Positions 27,949-36,101 are shown, counted from the first letter of the stretch. The stretch is DNA of 64,000 nucleotides from Saprospirales bacterium (GCA_016711045.1 JADJTT010000011.1:1-64000), one strand, 5' to 3'. The notes: generated by a model not told the origin, from the sequence alone. Program-made: numbers and translations.

Positions 27949-29184
27949 TTAAAAACTAGTTATTTCTATCTGATTCCTCAACAAGTCCTCCAGCGTCTCC
28001 CGTTGGCGGATGAGGTGGTCTTTTCCCTGGTAGAGAAACACCTCCGCCGGCCGGTAGCGGGAGTTGTAATTGGAGGACATGGAGAAGCAATACGCTCCTG
28101 CATTTTTCAAACAAAGCACATCGCCCTCCTGGATCTCCGCGATCTTTCGGTTGGAGCCGAAGGTGTCCGTTTCACAAATATACCCGACCACCGTGTAGAT
28201 CCGAGGTTTGCCCAATGGCCTGGATACGTTGAGGATCTCGTGGTGCGCATCGTAAAACATGGGGCGGATCAGGTGGTTGAGGCCTGAATCGATACCGGCA
28301 AACAAGGTGGAAGGGGTAGTTTTTATAACATTGGTCTTCACCAAAAAGTGCCCGGCTTCGCTGACGAGAAATTTTCCCGGTTCGAAAAGCAGGTCCAGGT
28401 CCCGGCCGTACTCCTGACAAAAGGCATTGAAGCGGGAAGACAAACGGGCTCCCAGCTCTTCGATATCCGGAGAGATTACCCCTTCTACATAGGGTACTTT
28501 GCATCCACGCCCGAAGTCAATATAGCGCAACTCAGAAAAATTCATGGCTGTAGCAAGCAGGATCTCGGCCGCATTCAGGAAGATATCGGCGTCGAGGATG
28601 TCGGATCCCGTGTGCATGTGCATACCTTCCACTACCTGGCCCGTCGCTTCCACGATCTTGAGCAAGTGGGGCAATTGGTGAATGGAGATCCCGAATTTGG
28701 AGTCGATATGGCCCACCGAAGTTTTCGTATGCCCCCCCGCCATGATGTGTGGGTTGATGCGAATACAAACAGGTACATTCGGATATTCATGGCCGAACAC
28801 TTCCAGGATCGACAAGTTGTCGATATTGATATGGACGCCCAACTCCACTGCCATTCCAATTTCCTCCATCGATACGCAGTTGGGCGTATACAGGATCTCT
28901 TCCGGTTTAAAGCCTGCCCGAAGACCCAGATGCACCTCCTGAATAGACACCGTATCCAGTCCCGCTCCAAGCCGGCGGATAAACCGGAGTACCGAGATAT
29001 TGGTCAAGGCCTTACAGGCATAATGGATGCGCAGCCGCGGCACCGAAAAGGCACCTGCCAACCGGCGGTACTGCCGTTCGATGGTCTCCCCTTCATACAC
29101 ATAAAGTGGAGAGCCGTATTTTTCGGTCAGCGTCAGTGGGTCGATGCCGCCGGGGAATTCGTAGTGGTCGGAATGTAGTTTCAT
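27949..29184 (-). CDS. lysA: Diaminopimelate decarboxylase
   Basis: A PLP enzyme that decarboxylates meso-diaminopimelate to lysine, the last step of lysine synthesis. The 411-residue product has the PLP lysine K58 in YACKALTN, the HMHTGSDI segment, and the C-terminal CETDTFGSN motif that supplies active-site residues from the partner subunit. The start MKLHSDHYEF is preferred; the frame stays open to 29385, but that stretch overlaps the divergent sigma-factor gene. A TATTTTTG box lies at 29201-29194, although its -33 spacing is poor. Confidence 0.9.
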   Translation of the reverse strand: MKLHSDHYEFPGGIDPLTLTEKYGSPLYVYEGETIERQYRRLAGAFSVPRLRIHYACKALTNISVLRFIRRLGAGLDTVSIQEVHLGLRAGFKPEEILYTPNCVSMEEIGMAVELGVHINIDNLSILEVFGHEYPNVPVCIRINPHIMAGGHTKTSVGHIDSKFGISIHQLPHLLKIVEATGQVVEGMHMHTGSDILDADIFLNAAEILLATAMNFSELRYIDFGRGCKVPYVEGVISPDIEELGARLSSRFNAFCQEYGRDLDLLFEPGKFLVSEAGHFLVKTNVIKTTPSTLFAGIDSGLNHLIRPMFYDAHHEILNVSRPLGKPRIYTVVGYICETDTFGSNRKIAEIQEGDVLCLKNAGAYCFSMSSNYNSRYRPAEVFLYQGKDHLIRQRETLEDLLRNQIEITSF

Positions 29185-29288
29185 ATTAAGCCGCAAAAAT
29201 AGCCATTTCAAGCACCAAAATCCGTATCTTTTGCATCTAATTACCGGACCATCCGATAGAAAAGGAGGTCTTTCGCGAAAAACGATAC

Positions 29289-29813
29289 TTGGTGACGGAT
29301 ACTGAATTGATCCAAGGCTGCAGAAAAGAAGACCGGGAAGCGCAGAAGCTGCTCTATGAGCGCTATGCACCCAGGTTCTTTGCATTGTGCAAGCGATACG
29401 TCAAGACGAATGAGGATGCGGAAGATGTGCTGGTGGAAGGTTTTTTCAAGATCATGACCCGAATTGACCAGTATACCGGCGAGGGAAATTTTGAAGGATG
29501 GATGCGCCGGATCATGGTCAACGAATCGCTGATGTTTCTCCGAAAAGCCAATACCCAGCCCTACACGGAGGAGATCGTCAACCTCGAGTACAGTGACAAC
29601 TATAACGTGGTAGATGAGTTAGCGGCCCAGGACATTCTGCAGCTGCTCGACCAGTTGCCCGACGGATACCGGACCATCTTCAACCTCTACGTACTGGAAG
29701 GACTTAAGCACCGGGAAATTGCGGAATTATTGGGCATTAGTATCAATACGTCCAAATCTCAATTGATCCTGGCGAAGAAACGAATGCAGGAATTGATGCG
29801 TGTGCAAATGTGA
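29289..29813 (+). CDS. ECF-type RNA polymerase sigma factor
   Basis: A 174-residue sigma-70 family protein with region 2 (ANxDAEDVL-like NEDAEDVLVEGFFKI) and region 4 (LPDGYRTIFNLYVLEG, then a helix-turn-helix HREIAELLGISINTSKSQL). It would redirect RNA polymerase to a stress or envelope regulon. No suitable ATG exists; the start is TTG at 29289 or GTG at 29292. A gene for a membrane protein with a short cytoplasmic N-terminus starts 6 bases after its stop, which suggests a sigma/anti-sigma pair. Confidence 0.9.
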   Translation: MVTDTELIQGCRKEDREAQKLLYERYAPRFFALCKRYVKTNEDAEDVLVEGFFKIMTRIDQYTGEGNFEGWMRRIMVNESLMFLRKANTQPYTEEIVNLEYSDNYNVVDELAAQDILQLLDQLPDGYRTIFNLYVLEGLKHREIAELLGISINTSKSQLILAKKRMQELMRVQM

Positions 29814-29819
29814 CCAACA

Positions 29820-30794
29820 ATGAAAAAAGATCAAAAGTTAATCGACTTGTTCAAGGATAATGAACATAAGCTCCACGAATACCCCTCCGCCGATGCCTGG
29901 CGCAGGCTCGAGGAGCGCCTGGATGCCCGCCGCCGCCGAAAGCGCATTGCGTACTACCGCCCTATCGCCATGGCAGCCGCCCTCACCCTGTTGGTGGGGA
30001 TGGTCGCGTTGTATAGCTGGGTATCGCATACCCTGCAACGGGAAAGTGCCGAAGCCCACGCCCATTTTGTACTGCTGGAAGACCTGGCTCCTTCCGAAGG
30101 ATCCAATGTCTATGCCCAAAACCTGGCCTTGCGGGAGCAATACGACGGCGCCAACCTCGAAGAGGGCAACAGCGAGAAGCGCTTCCACGTAAACCAGCCC
30201 CGGCAAACGCGTCTGGAGACCTCCAATGTCCACGCTATTGAATCACCTTCCGAAACTGAACTTGTTGCCGAAACCAAACCGGCGGTACGCGAAGAACCAT
30301 TGGTTGCCGAATATTCCAGAAAAAGTAAAAAAGAAGCGATAGCGGAACCTGCGGAGACCATGGCTATGGACGCGCCCGATCTAAAGATAACAGCTGATGA
30401 CAAACTCGCCGGCGCAGAGGCGATTCCCGCACCTCCTGTGGCTTCCTATGAAAAAGCAGCGCGTACCGCCCCCGCTGCCATGAGCGATCCGGCAGAGAAA
30501 CCCTTCCAGTGGCTGGTCGGTACCTGGCAAACGGAAAATACCGATCCAATCGTATTGGAAGAATGGACCTACCTCCAGGGGCAGCAATTTGAAACCGTGA
30601 TCTACACCGTTCAGGATGGGCAGAAAAAGATCCTGGAAAAACAGAAACACAAGCTCCAGACCCAAGGCCCCAACCAGGCTGTGTTCTTCCTATCCCAGCC
30701 TCAAGCCGGCACGGTACAGTACGAGATCCAGGGCGATACGTTGATCCGCAAGGAGAATGAGGAAGTGGTGCGAAGGATGCGGAGGGTACAGTGA
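29820..30794 (+). CDS. Putative membrane anti-sigma factor with C-terminal lipocalin-like domain
   Basis: A 324-residue protein with an N-terminal cytoplasmic part (1-46, with the EYPSADAWRRLEERL helix common in Bacteroidota anti-sigma partners), one membrane segment (~47-68), a low-complexity periplasmic linker (~70-220) rich in Ala, Glu and Pro, and a C-terminal globular domain (~225-324) that starts FQWLVGTWQTE. That last part resembles DUF6265/lipocalin-like domains. Anti-sigma function is inferred from gene order and topology, not from a diagnostic domain. Confidence 0.7.
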   Translation: MKKDQKLIDLFKDNEHKLHEYPSADAWRRLEERLDARRRRKRIAYYRPIAMAAALTLLVGMVALYSWVSHTLQRESAEAHAHFVLLEDLAPSEGSNVYAQNLALREQYDGANLEEGNSEKRFHVNQPRQTRLETSNVHAIESPSETELVAETKPAVREEPLVAEYSRKSKKEAIAEPAETMAMDAPDLKITADDKLAGAEAIPAPPVASYEKAARTAPAAMSDPAEKPFQWLVGTWQTENTDPIVLEEWTYLQGQQFETVIYTVQDGQKKILEKQKHKLQTQGPNQAVFFLSQPQAGTVQYEIQGDTLIRKENEEVVRRMRRVQ

Positions 30795-30795
30795 G

Positions 30796-30867
30796 GTTAA
30801 AAACCAAAATAAAAAGAGCTATCGAGCCCGTACGGGCTCGATAGCTCTTTTTATTTTGGTTTTTAAC
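30796..30867. terminator. Perfect 72-bp palindrome, bidirectional terminator
   Basis: Two 36-bp arms match without mismatch or loop: GAGCTATCGAGCCCGT core flanked by AT-rich segments. It fills the entire gap between two convergent genes; its last base is the first base of the opposite gene's stop codon. The T-rich outer arms suit termination in either direction. Confidence 0.85.
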
Positions 30868-32189
30868 TACCTAAACGGATGCCTTGCCTCCCACGCCTCA
30901 TCCGGCCATAACAACTCAATCAGGGGACGTACGATGACATTGGTGAAAGAAGACCGGTGGCGGATATAACACTTGAACTGCTCTGCCACGGCGCCTACGG
31001 AACTCTTGATCTCCATGGCGGTGCGGGCGAAAGAAATCTGGGCGGCGCCCAAATCTATCCCATCCCGGATCATGCGGAATAGCATATTGAGATACAGCTG
31101 ATGCTCCCGGTTGATCTCCTGGTCGAAGCCGATGAAATGCGCTTCCAACTCTTCCTCATTCTCAATAGTAGTATAAAAACCAACGAGTTTTCCTTTCAGG
31201 AAATAGGCAGTCAGGTGAAAGGCATCGCCGAGCTCGGATTTCAGGGCGCTGAAATAGTCGGGATGGAGCGTAGTCATGTTGAAAGATACCGACTGAGCAA
31301 TCTCCTGATAAAGCGCAAACAGCGCTTCTTTTCTGAAATAGATTTCTTCCGCCTCCAATTCCCGGACCTCTACCCCATCCAGCAGGCGGGACGCGCGGCG
31401 GGCGCGCACCCGGTATTTGGAGTGCAAGCTAGCCAGGTAATGGTCGAACGAATTCCAGGCGGGATCAATAGAAAAGAGCATATTGGGCAGGAAACACAAC
31501 TCGGCATAGCCATTTTCTGTCCAAACGTCTGTAGGTGCAGCATCTTCGGGGACATCTTTGACCACGTAGGCATCGACGGCCCGACCCATATGGCGTTGCA
31601 GGTGTTGGCGCACAGCGGGAAGAGCCGCTGCAAGTATTTGATGGGCTTCTTTTTCCTCCACTATTTCCGGCAGAAACCAATATCCTCTCGGACCGGTAAG
31701 TAACACATTGCCCAGGTGCAGCAGGCGAAAACGAAGCAAACTCACGGCCTTTTTTCGCATTTTTTGAGAAAAACGAGGTAAAACGCCCTGCACTTCGGGC
31801 CACTGAAGGCTTTCGTCGGCCCGAAAATCGATCAATTGCAGATAAGCCAATCCGGCTGCCTGGTCTTCTTTAAAAAAGACGATATAATAAGGTGTAACGC
31901 CTTCCGGAGGAGCTTGCTCCACAGCCCGGAGGTAGTCGGCTCCGAGAAAGCAGTTGTCAGTAGGCTCCACTGCCTTCCAGGCGCCCAATGCCTGGTCGAT
32001 GGCAGAAAAAATTTTATAGGAAATCCCCTCCACCGACAGTAGTTGCGAAGGGATATCACGTCGGATGGTGGTGTGCGAGGAACGGCACATAGCCGCACGA
32101 AGCGGAATATCCAGATCCCGTTGCCAGGAGGCAGTCATGGGAGAGGCTAGTGAAGCCACGTTTTTTCGAAACAATTGGCAGACGGGCAT
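30867..32189 (-). CDS. GNAT/FemAB-like acyltransferase-type protein
   Basis: A protein of up to 440 residues. The C-terminal half (about 260-420) has a BioF2/FemAB-like acetyltransferase pattern, with FHLTAYFLKGKLVGFYTTI and the segment leading to LYLNMLFRMIRDGID. I did not find a specific family. No signal peptide or membrane helix is evident. The start may be ATG 32189 or ATG 32138 (MTASWQRDLD). It shares a two-way terminator with the anti-sigma gene. The substrate is unknown. Confidence 0.6.
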   Translation of the reverse strand: MPVCQLFRKNVASLASPMTASWQRDLDIPLRAAMCRSSHTTIRRDIPSQLLSVEGISYKIFSAIDQALGAWKAVEPTDNCFLGADYLRAVEQAPPEGVTPYYIVFFKEDQAAGLAYLQLIDFRADESLQWPEVQGVLPRFSQKMRKKAVSLLRFRLLHLGNVLLTGPRGYWFLPEIVEEKEAHQILAAALPAVRQHLQRHMGRAVDAYVVKDVPEDAAPTDVWTENGYAELCFLPNMLFSIDPAWNSFDHYLASLHSKYRVRARRASRLLDGVEVRELEAEEIYFRKEALFALYQEIAQSVSFNMTTLHPDYFSALKSELGDAFHLTAYFLKGKLVGFYTTIENEEELEAHFIGFDQEINREHQLYLNMLFRMIRDGIDLGAAQISFARTAMEIKSSVGAVAEQFKCYIRHRSSFTNVIVRPLIELLWPDEAWEARHPFR

Positions 32190-32233
32190 AGATCGGGATA
32201 TTGATTAAACGCTTTGGAAACAGTTGCTTTTGG

Positions 32234-32830
32234 TCAATTGTTTTCCGGGGCGTCCTTCTTTTTTGGGAGGCAAGCTTCTATAAAGCGGAGGGCATATTGT
32301 CCGTCTTTCCAGTCCAGGATACGCGCCGGGACGCCGCCTTTCCATTGGCGCAGCCATTGTTCCAGGTTTTCTTTCACCCCGGGGTAGCGCAGCGCCAGAT
32401 CGGCGTAGTCGCGTATGGCCAAATTGCGAAGTGCCGGATCCAGGGGGACCGCCACCACCAACAGGTTGCGATGGCCTTCATTTTCCAATATAACCGCGCC
32501 TACCGGATGAATTTCCACTGTGGTGCCGGTCTCCAGGCGCTCCCCGAGTACCAGCACCTGCACCGGAGCAAAAGCCTTGTCTTTTTGGTAAGGCATACGG
32601 GTGGAGGGCACAAACCCCCAGTTGGCAGGGAAAGGTAAAAAAGCTACCCAAGGGCTATCGGCTACAAACTTTTCTGTCACCGGATCGTATTGTACCACCT
32701 GTACGGAACCTGCAGGAGTTTCTACTACCACGATTGGGCCCTCCGCACCTTTTGAGGAGATGGCGTGGGGAGGGGGCTTTGTGCAAGCGGCTAGTAGGAG
32801 GATCGGAAGGAAGAAGGTTGTTCTTTTCAT
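32234..32830 (-). CDS. Lipoprotein homologue of family I inorganic pyrophosphatase, catalytic residues replaced
   Basis: A 198-residue exported lipoprotein: signal peptide MKRTTFFLPILLLAAC with a lipobox. The mature part aligns with family I pyrophosphatases (VVVETP, FPANWGFVPST, VQVLVLGE, LVVAVPLDP). By my alignment to the E. coli enzyme, the metal-binding aspartates at 65, 67, 70, 97 and 102 are replaced by Ala, Ala, Gln, Asn and Asn, and the Lys104, Tyr51 and Tyr55 positions by Leu, Phe and Trp. It is therefore probably not a pyrophosphatase. The start is placed at the lipoprotein signal; upstream DNA is a tandem repeat. Its function is unknown. Confidence 0.75.
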   Translation of the reverse strand: MKRTTFFLPILLLAACTKPPPHAISSKGAEGPIVVVETPAGSVQVVQYDPVTEKFVADSPWVAFLPFPANWGFVPSTRMPYQKDKAFAPVQVLVLGERLETGTTVEIHPVGAVILENEGHRNLLVVAVPLDPALRNLAIRDYADLALRYPGVKENLEQWLRQWKGGVPARILDWKDGQYALRFIEACLPKKKDAPENN

Positions 32831-32831
32831 T

Positions 32832-32938
32832 TGCAGTTGGCAGTAGTGGGCAGTAGGCAGTTTGCAGTAGGCAGTTTGCAGTAGGCAGTGACTGCTGCAA
32901 CTGCTGCATACTGCCAACTGCCCACTGCCCACTGCAAT
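32832..32938. repeat. Self-complementary GCAGTAGGCAGTTT-type tandem repeat
   Basis: Imperfect tandem copies of GCAGTTGGCAGTAG on one side and TGCCAACTGCCCACT on the other fold into a long hairpin. It lies directly upstream of the pyrophosphatase-like gene. Confidence 0.6.
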
Positions 32939-33019
32939 ATACCTTTTTCTTCAAATGCTATTTGGAAAATGCCGCAGGAGCGGTTAATTTTAGGCGATTA
33001 GCGTATTATTAATCCGTAT

Positions 33020-33207
33020 CCACTCACCCCCTCCCGATAGCTATCGGGACCTCTCTTCCGAGAGAGGGGAGCTCTTGGCACTGAAAGACATCTTTTTTGC
33101 ATTTACCTTGCAAGAACTAAACATTTAAGTGCCTTTCGTGATTAAGCTCAAAAAGCTCCCCTCTCTTTGGAGAGAGGTCCCGATAGCTATCGGGAGGGGG
33201 TGAGTGG
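33020..33207. repeat. 188-bp inverted-repeat element (MITE-like)
   Basis: Arms of 54 bp (33020-33073 and 33154-33207) start CCACTCACCCCCTCCCGATA and are complementary except for about 4 bases in the centre of each arm. Each arm is itself a double hairpin (GATAGCTATC, and CTCTC/GAGAG). The 80-bp interior is non-coding. The size and terminal repeats suggest a non-autonomous mobile repeat. No transposase or clear target-site duplication was seen. Confidence 0.7.
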
Positions 33208-33262
33208 TTGTTAGGCGGATATGACGTTTCATTTATTAATCCCCGTTTAAAACCCAGCGTTT

Positions 33263-34240
33263 ATGTTACGATCCCTTTTGATGCCGGTTGCTGTGCTCTT
33301 CATGCTGAGTACGTTGCTGAGCAGTTGTGTATCCACCAAGAAATATCAGGAACTCGAACTGATAAAGAACCATTACAAAGACGAGGCAGATGCCCTGAAG
33401 ACCGTTCGCACCGAGAATGAGCTTGTGAAAGAACAGCTCACGACCTGCGATGCCCAATTGAAGCAAAGCGTGCGGGAAAACGAGGTGTTGGTAGTGCGCA
33501 ACGAAAGCGTGCAGCGCAACTACGACGACCTGGAAGTGCGTTTCGATGACCTGCTGGCCCAAAATAAAGGGTTGCTGATGGCTTCCAGTTCTGAAAAAGA
33601 AGGGCTGCTGCTGCAACTCACTGCCCAGCAATCGGAGAATGAGCGGCAGCGCCAGGAACTGCTTTCCATCCGCAATGCGCTGGATGAGCGCCAGATCAAT
33701 CTGGACGAGCTACGCACCAGCCTGGTGGAACGCGAAACCAGGGTTACCGAACTCGAAGCTATGGTGAAGGCCAAAGAAACCCAAATGACGCAGCTGCGGG
33801 AGAACCTGAACAGAACCTTGCTCGGCTTCTCCGCAAGTGATCTCACGATTACGGAGAAAAACGGGAAGCTCTACCTGTCGCTAAGTCAAAACCTGCTCTT
33901 TAAGTCCGGCAGCGACCAGATCGATTTCAAGGGAAAAAATGCATTGAAACAGGTGGCCGATGCCCTCAACGCCAATCCGGAAATCGATATCATGGTGGAA
34001 GGCCATACCGACTCCGATGGCACACCCGCTGGAAACTGGGATCTCAGCACCCGAAGAGCTAATGCGGTGGTCAACATCCTAAGTGGGTTTGGCGTCATCC
34101 CCGGGCGAATGACCGCTGCCGGTCGCGCCCTCTACGTGCCGGTCGCCCCCAACGATTCCGCGGCAAACAAGGCCCTCAACCGAAGGACGGAGATTATTTT
34201 GTCGCCGAAGTTGGATCAGTTGTATGATTTGTTGAAGTAA
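33263..34240 (+). CDS. OmpA-family peptidoglycan-binding lipoprotein
   Basis: A 325-residue outer-membrane lipoprotein. The signal peptide ends at the lipobox LLSSC with C22. A long coiled coil (~30-190) with repeated Glu/Gln/Leu heptads follows. The C-terminal OmpA domain (~205-318) contains VEGHTDSDG, STRRANAVVNIL and NRRTEII, the residues that bind diaminopimelate in peptidoglycan. It probably tethers the outer membrane to the wall. The start is at the signal peptide. A hairpin follows 13 bases after the stop. Confidence 0.9.
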   Translation: MLRSLLMPVAVLFMLSTLLSSCVSTKKYQELELIKNHYKDEADALKTVRTENELVKEQLTTCDAQLKQSVRENEVLVVRNESVQRNYDDLEVRFDDLLAQNKGLLMASSSEKEGLLLQLTAQQSENERQRQELLSIRNALDERQINLDELRTSLVERETRVTELEAMVKAKETQMTQLRENLNRTLLGFSASDLTITEKNGKLYLSLSQNLLFKSGSDQIDFKGKNALKQVADALNANPEIDIMVEGHTDSDGTPAGNWDLSTRRANAVVNILSGFGVIPGRMTAAGRALYVPVAPNDSAANKALNRRTEIILSPKLDQLYDLLK

Positions 34241-34253
34241 TGATATGGTGCTT

Positions 34254-34283
34254 GTAGGGGCAAAATATTTTTTGCCCCTACAT
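34254..34283 (+). terminator. Hairpin after OmpA lipoprotein gene
   Basis: TGTAGGGGCAAAA and TTTTGCCCCTACA pair around a short AT loop. The stem resembles the repeats at 35355-35435. Confidence 0.7.
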
Positions 34284-34390
34284 ATCCTATCAAAAACTTG
34301 GCACGGTATTTGTTGAATTACAAATGTAACTTATTCTTCATATAACGACTAAAAAGCCCCTGAAACAAGTTACACATTGCATGATTTTTA

Positions 34391-34398
34391 TATATTTG
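34391..34398 (+). promoter_or_regulatory. -7 box upstream of the structured leader
   Basis: TATATTTG is a perfect TAnnTTTG match in an AT-rich segment. It precedes a GC-richer, hairpin-dense region with no long gene. A TTG at 34377 is too close to be a normal -33 element. Confidence 0.4.
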
Positions 34399-34399
34399 T

Positions 34400-34824
34400 C
34401 AGTTAAGAGAATTCAAATTCTCAAACATTAAACACAATACACTATGAAACACGCATCCACAAACCAGCTCTTTCCCCCTCCCCGTTGCAGGCCAATTGGT
34501 TCACGAACCATTCCTCATTTGAGGCCTGCGAGTTAAGCCGGGTACAATTCATTGATTTTCAGTTAGTCCTGGTGAAAGCCCTGACAGAGGTCTATTCGGC
34601 TCGAAGCCGACCTGGCATTGCTATGCCCTGACCGCTCCAACTGAATTCCCGTTGCAACAACTTGCGCACGTGATAGTTCCGGGTTCACGCCTCTGAACTA
34701 AAGGCCCAATCTCTGTCCCGAACCGACGCATTTTCATTGGCTTTTGTGCTACCCACACAAGGCCTGGGCAAGCTATGCCCATTCCAAACAAATCCATTCT
34801 CACACACACAAACTACGAAACACT
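34400..34824 (+). ncRNA. Structured leader or non-coding RNA candidate
   Basis: About 425 bases with no long coding region. It holds several independent hairpins: GCAGGCC/GGCCTGC enclosing GGTT-CACG-AACC (34487-34532); an AGGTC/GACCT stem enclosing CGGCT/AGCCG (about 34589-34613); GGCAT/ATGCC; and GGGCA/TGCCC near 34770. It lies between a TATATTTG box and a small membrane-protein gene. It may be a long 5' leader or a separate RNA. No known riboswitch class was recognised. Confidence 0.35.
34444..34536 (+). CDS. Small upstream ORF, 30 codons
   Basis: Begins ATGAAACACGCATCCAC and ends at TAA 34536. Its start context (ACACTATGAAACAxGCA, then ATCCAC) is repeated at the start of the downstream 64-codon gene at 34825, which suggests a duplicated start region or a leader peptide. 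The product has no recognisable domain. Coding status is uncertain. Confidence 0.25.
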   Translation: MKHASTNQLFPPPRCRPIGSRTIPHLRPAS

Positions 34825-35019
34825 ATGAAACAGGCAATCCACTCCCAGGCAACACTTTCCAATAACCAAAGCAAAGGCAAAGAAAAATTCATCCTCCTCG
34901 TGATCGGCCTTATCGGCGCCGCCGGGTTGGTATTCGTACTAAACGCAAAATCAGGAAAATCCGCTTTCTCGGATGCCGGAGCGGCAAAGGCGCAGACGGA
35001 GGTAGCTATTGGTGATTAG
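34825..35019 (+). CDS. Small single-pass membrane protein
   Basis: A 64-residue protein: a polar N-terminus with Gln/Ser/Lys, one membrane helix (~22-40, FILLVIGLIGAAGLVFVL) and a short Ala-rich tail. I do not recognise a family. The ATG at 34825 is preferred because it directly precedes the basic, then hydrophobic segment. The gene lies behind a long structured leader and converges on the pspC-like gene across a hairpin. Confidence 0.55.
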   Translation: MKQAIHSQATLSNNQSKGKEKFILLVIGLIGAAGLVFVLNAKSGKSAFSDAGAAKAQTEVAIGD

Positions 35020-35077
35020 TGAAGAGTGAAGGGTGAAGGGACTAATTCTCTTCACCCTTCACCCCTCACTCTTCACT
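35018..35077. terminator. Self-complementary terminator between convergent small genes
   Basis: AGTGAAGAGTGAAGGGTGAA pairs with TTCACCCCTCACTCTTCACT across a short loop. It separates the small membrane protein from the PspC gene. Confidence 0.7.
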
Positions 35078-35079
35078 CC

Positions 35080-35295
35080 TTAGTTCCAATATACACTTCG
35101 TTGGTTCTTGATATACTGCTTGATATTCAGCCAGAAGGCGATGAAGAGATAGATCAAAACGGGTGAACCAAGCGTAGCGAAGGAAAGGTAGATGAAATAA
35201 AGGCGTACGCGGCTGGAAGCCACCCCGATTTTATTACCAAGGTAGCTGCAAACACCAAAAGCAGAACGCTCCAATAGATCTTTCAGGTGGGACAT
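35080..35295 (-). CDS. PspC-domain small membrane protein
   Basis: A 71-residue protein covering the PspC domain: an N-terminal amphipathic part with FGVCSYLGNKIGV, then a hydrophobic segment SPVLIYLFIAFWLN that would span or lie in the inner membrane. PspC proteins are linked to envelope-stress responses in proteobacteria. The role here is inferred from the domain only. The gene stands alone. Confidence 0.85.
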   Translation of the reverse strand: MSHLKDLLERSAFGVCSYLGNKIGVASSRVRLYFIYLSFATLGSPVLIYLFIAFWLNIKQYIKNQRSVYWN

Positions 35296-35354
35296 AATCG
35301 CGATATTTTAGCTCATCGATGGTTTTACAACAACATTTTTTGAAAAAGGATTTG

Positions 35355-35435
35355 CATGGTAGGGCGAAAAGATTTTTTCGCCTTACCATGTAGGTTTTAT
35401 ATCCAGTTGGCGAAAAGATTTTTTCGCCCTACTGG
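35355..35435. repeat. Two GGCGAAAAGATTTTTTCGCC hairpins
   Basis: Nearly identical hairpins at 35355-35390 and 35403-35435, each GGCGAAAA paired with TTTTCGCC. The second overlaps the 3' end of the DUF4159 gene and probably terminates it. Confidence 0.75.
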
Positions 35436-36091
35436 GTGAAAACGTATTGCACCAGGTTGGCGCCCATTTGCAGGGCTTTCTGGCGCACTTCTTCGGGATC
35501 TTTATGCACTTCGATGTCTTCCCAGCCATCGCCCAGGTCGCATTCGTAGCTGTAGAAGCAGACGAGGCGGCCTTCCCATATCAGGCCATAGCCACGTGGC
35601 GCCAGTCCGTCGTGCTCATGGATCTTGGGTAGCCCGTTGGGAAATTTGAACTTCTCGTGATAGATCTCATGCTCGAAAGGCAACTCCACCAATTCCAGTT
35701 CGGGAAATACTTTTTTAAGGGCCGGCCGCACGTAGCGGTCCATCCCGTAGTTGTCGTCGATATGCAAAAAACCTCCCCCCATGAGGTACATGCGCAGGTT
35801 GAGCGCTTCCAGATCGGAAAACACCACATTGCCGTGGCCGGTCATGTGCACAAACGGATAGTTGAAGAGTTCCGCGCTTCCTACATCCACCGTTCCGTAA
35901 TCCGAATCGAAGTTGGTGCCCAGATTGGCGTTGCAAAACTGAGCCAGGTTTTTAAGCGAAGTCGGGTTGGCGTACCAGTCTCCGCCGCCTTTGTATTTCA
36001 ACAAACCAAGCTTGAGGGCTGGGCCTGTGGAGGGGGTGGTCCAGCTGGGGAGAAGGCACAGGGCAAGGAGGATAGTGGTGAATCGGAGCAT
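35429..36091 (-). CDS. DUF4159 domain-containing exported protein
   Basis: A 220-residue protein with a signal peptide (MLRFTTILLALCLLPSWT) and a DUF4159 domain, seen in GGGDWYANPTSL, the FVHMTGHGNVVFSD segment and GGGFLHIDDNYGMDR. The domain has a glutamine-amidotransferase-like fold; its activity is not known. It often neighbours rsmE in Bacteroidota, as here, although a tandem repeat separates the two. Confidence 0.87.
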   Translation of the reverse strand: MLRFTTILLALCLLPSWTTPSTGPALKLGLLKYKGGGDWYANPTSLKNLAQFCNANLGTNFDSDYGTVDVGSAELFNYPFVHMTGHGNVVFSDLEALNLRMYLMGGGFLHIDDNYGMDRYVRPALKKVFPELELVELPFEHEIYHEKFKFPNGLPKIHEHDGLAPRGYGLIWEGRLVCFYSYECDLGDGWEDIEVHKDPEEVRQKALQMGANLVQYVFTQ

Positions 36092-36101
36092 TGATTGTTT
36101 A

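Noticed and set aside
32234..32830. A functional inorganic pyrophosphatase (ppa)
   Set aside because: The metal-binding aspartates appear replaced and the protein is an exported lipoprotein.
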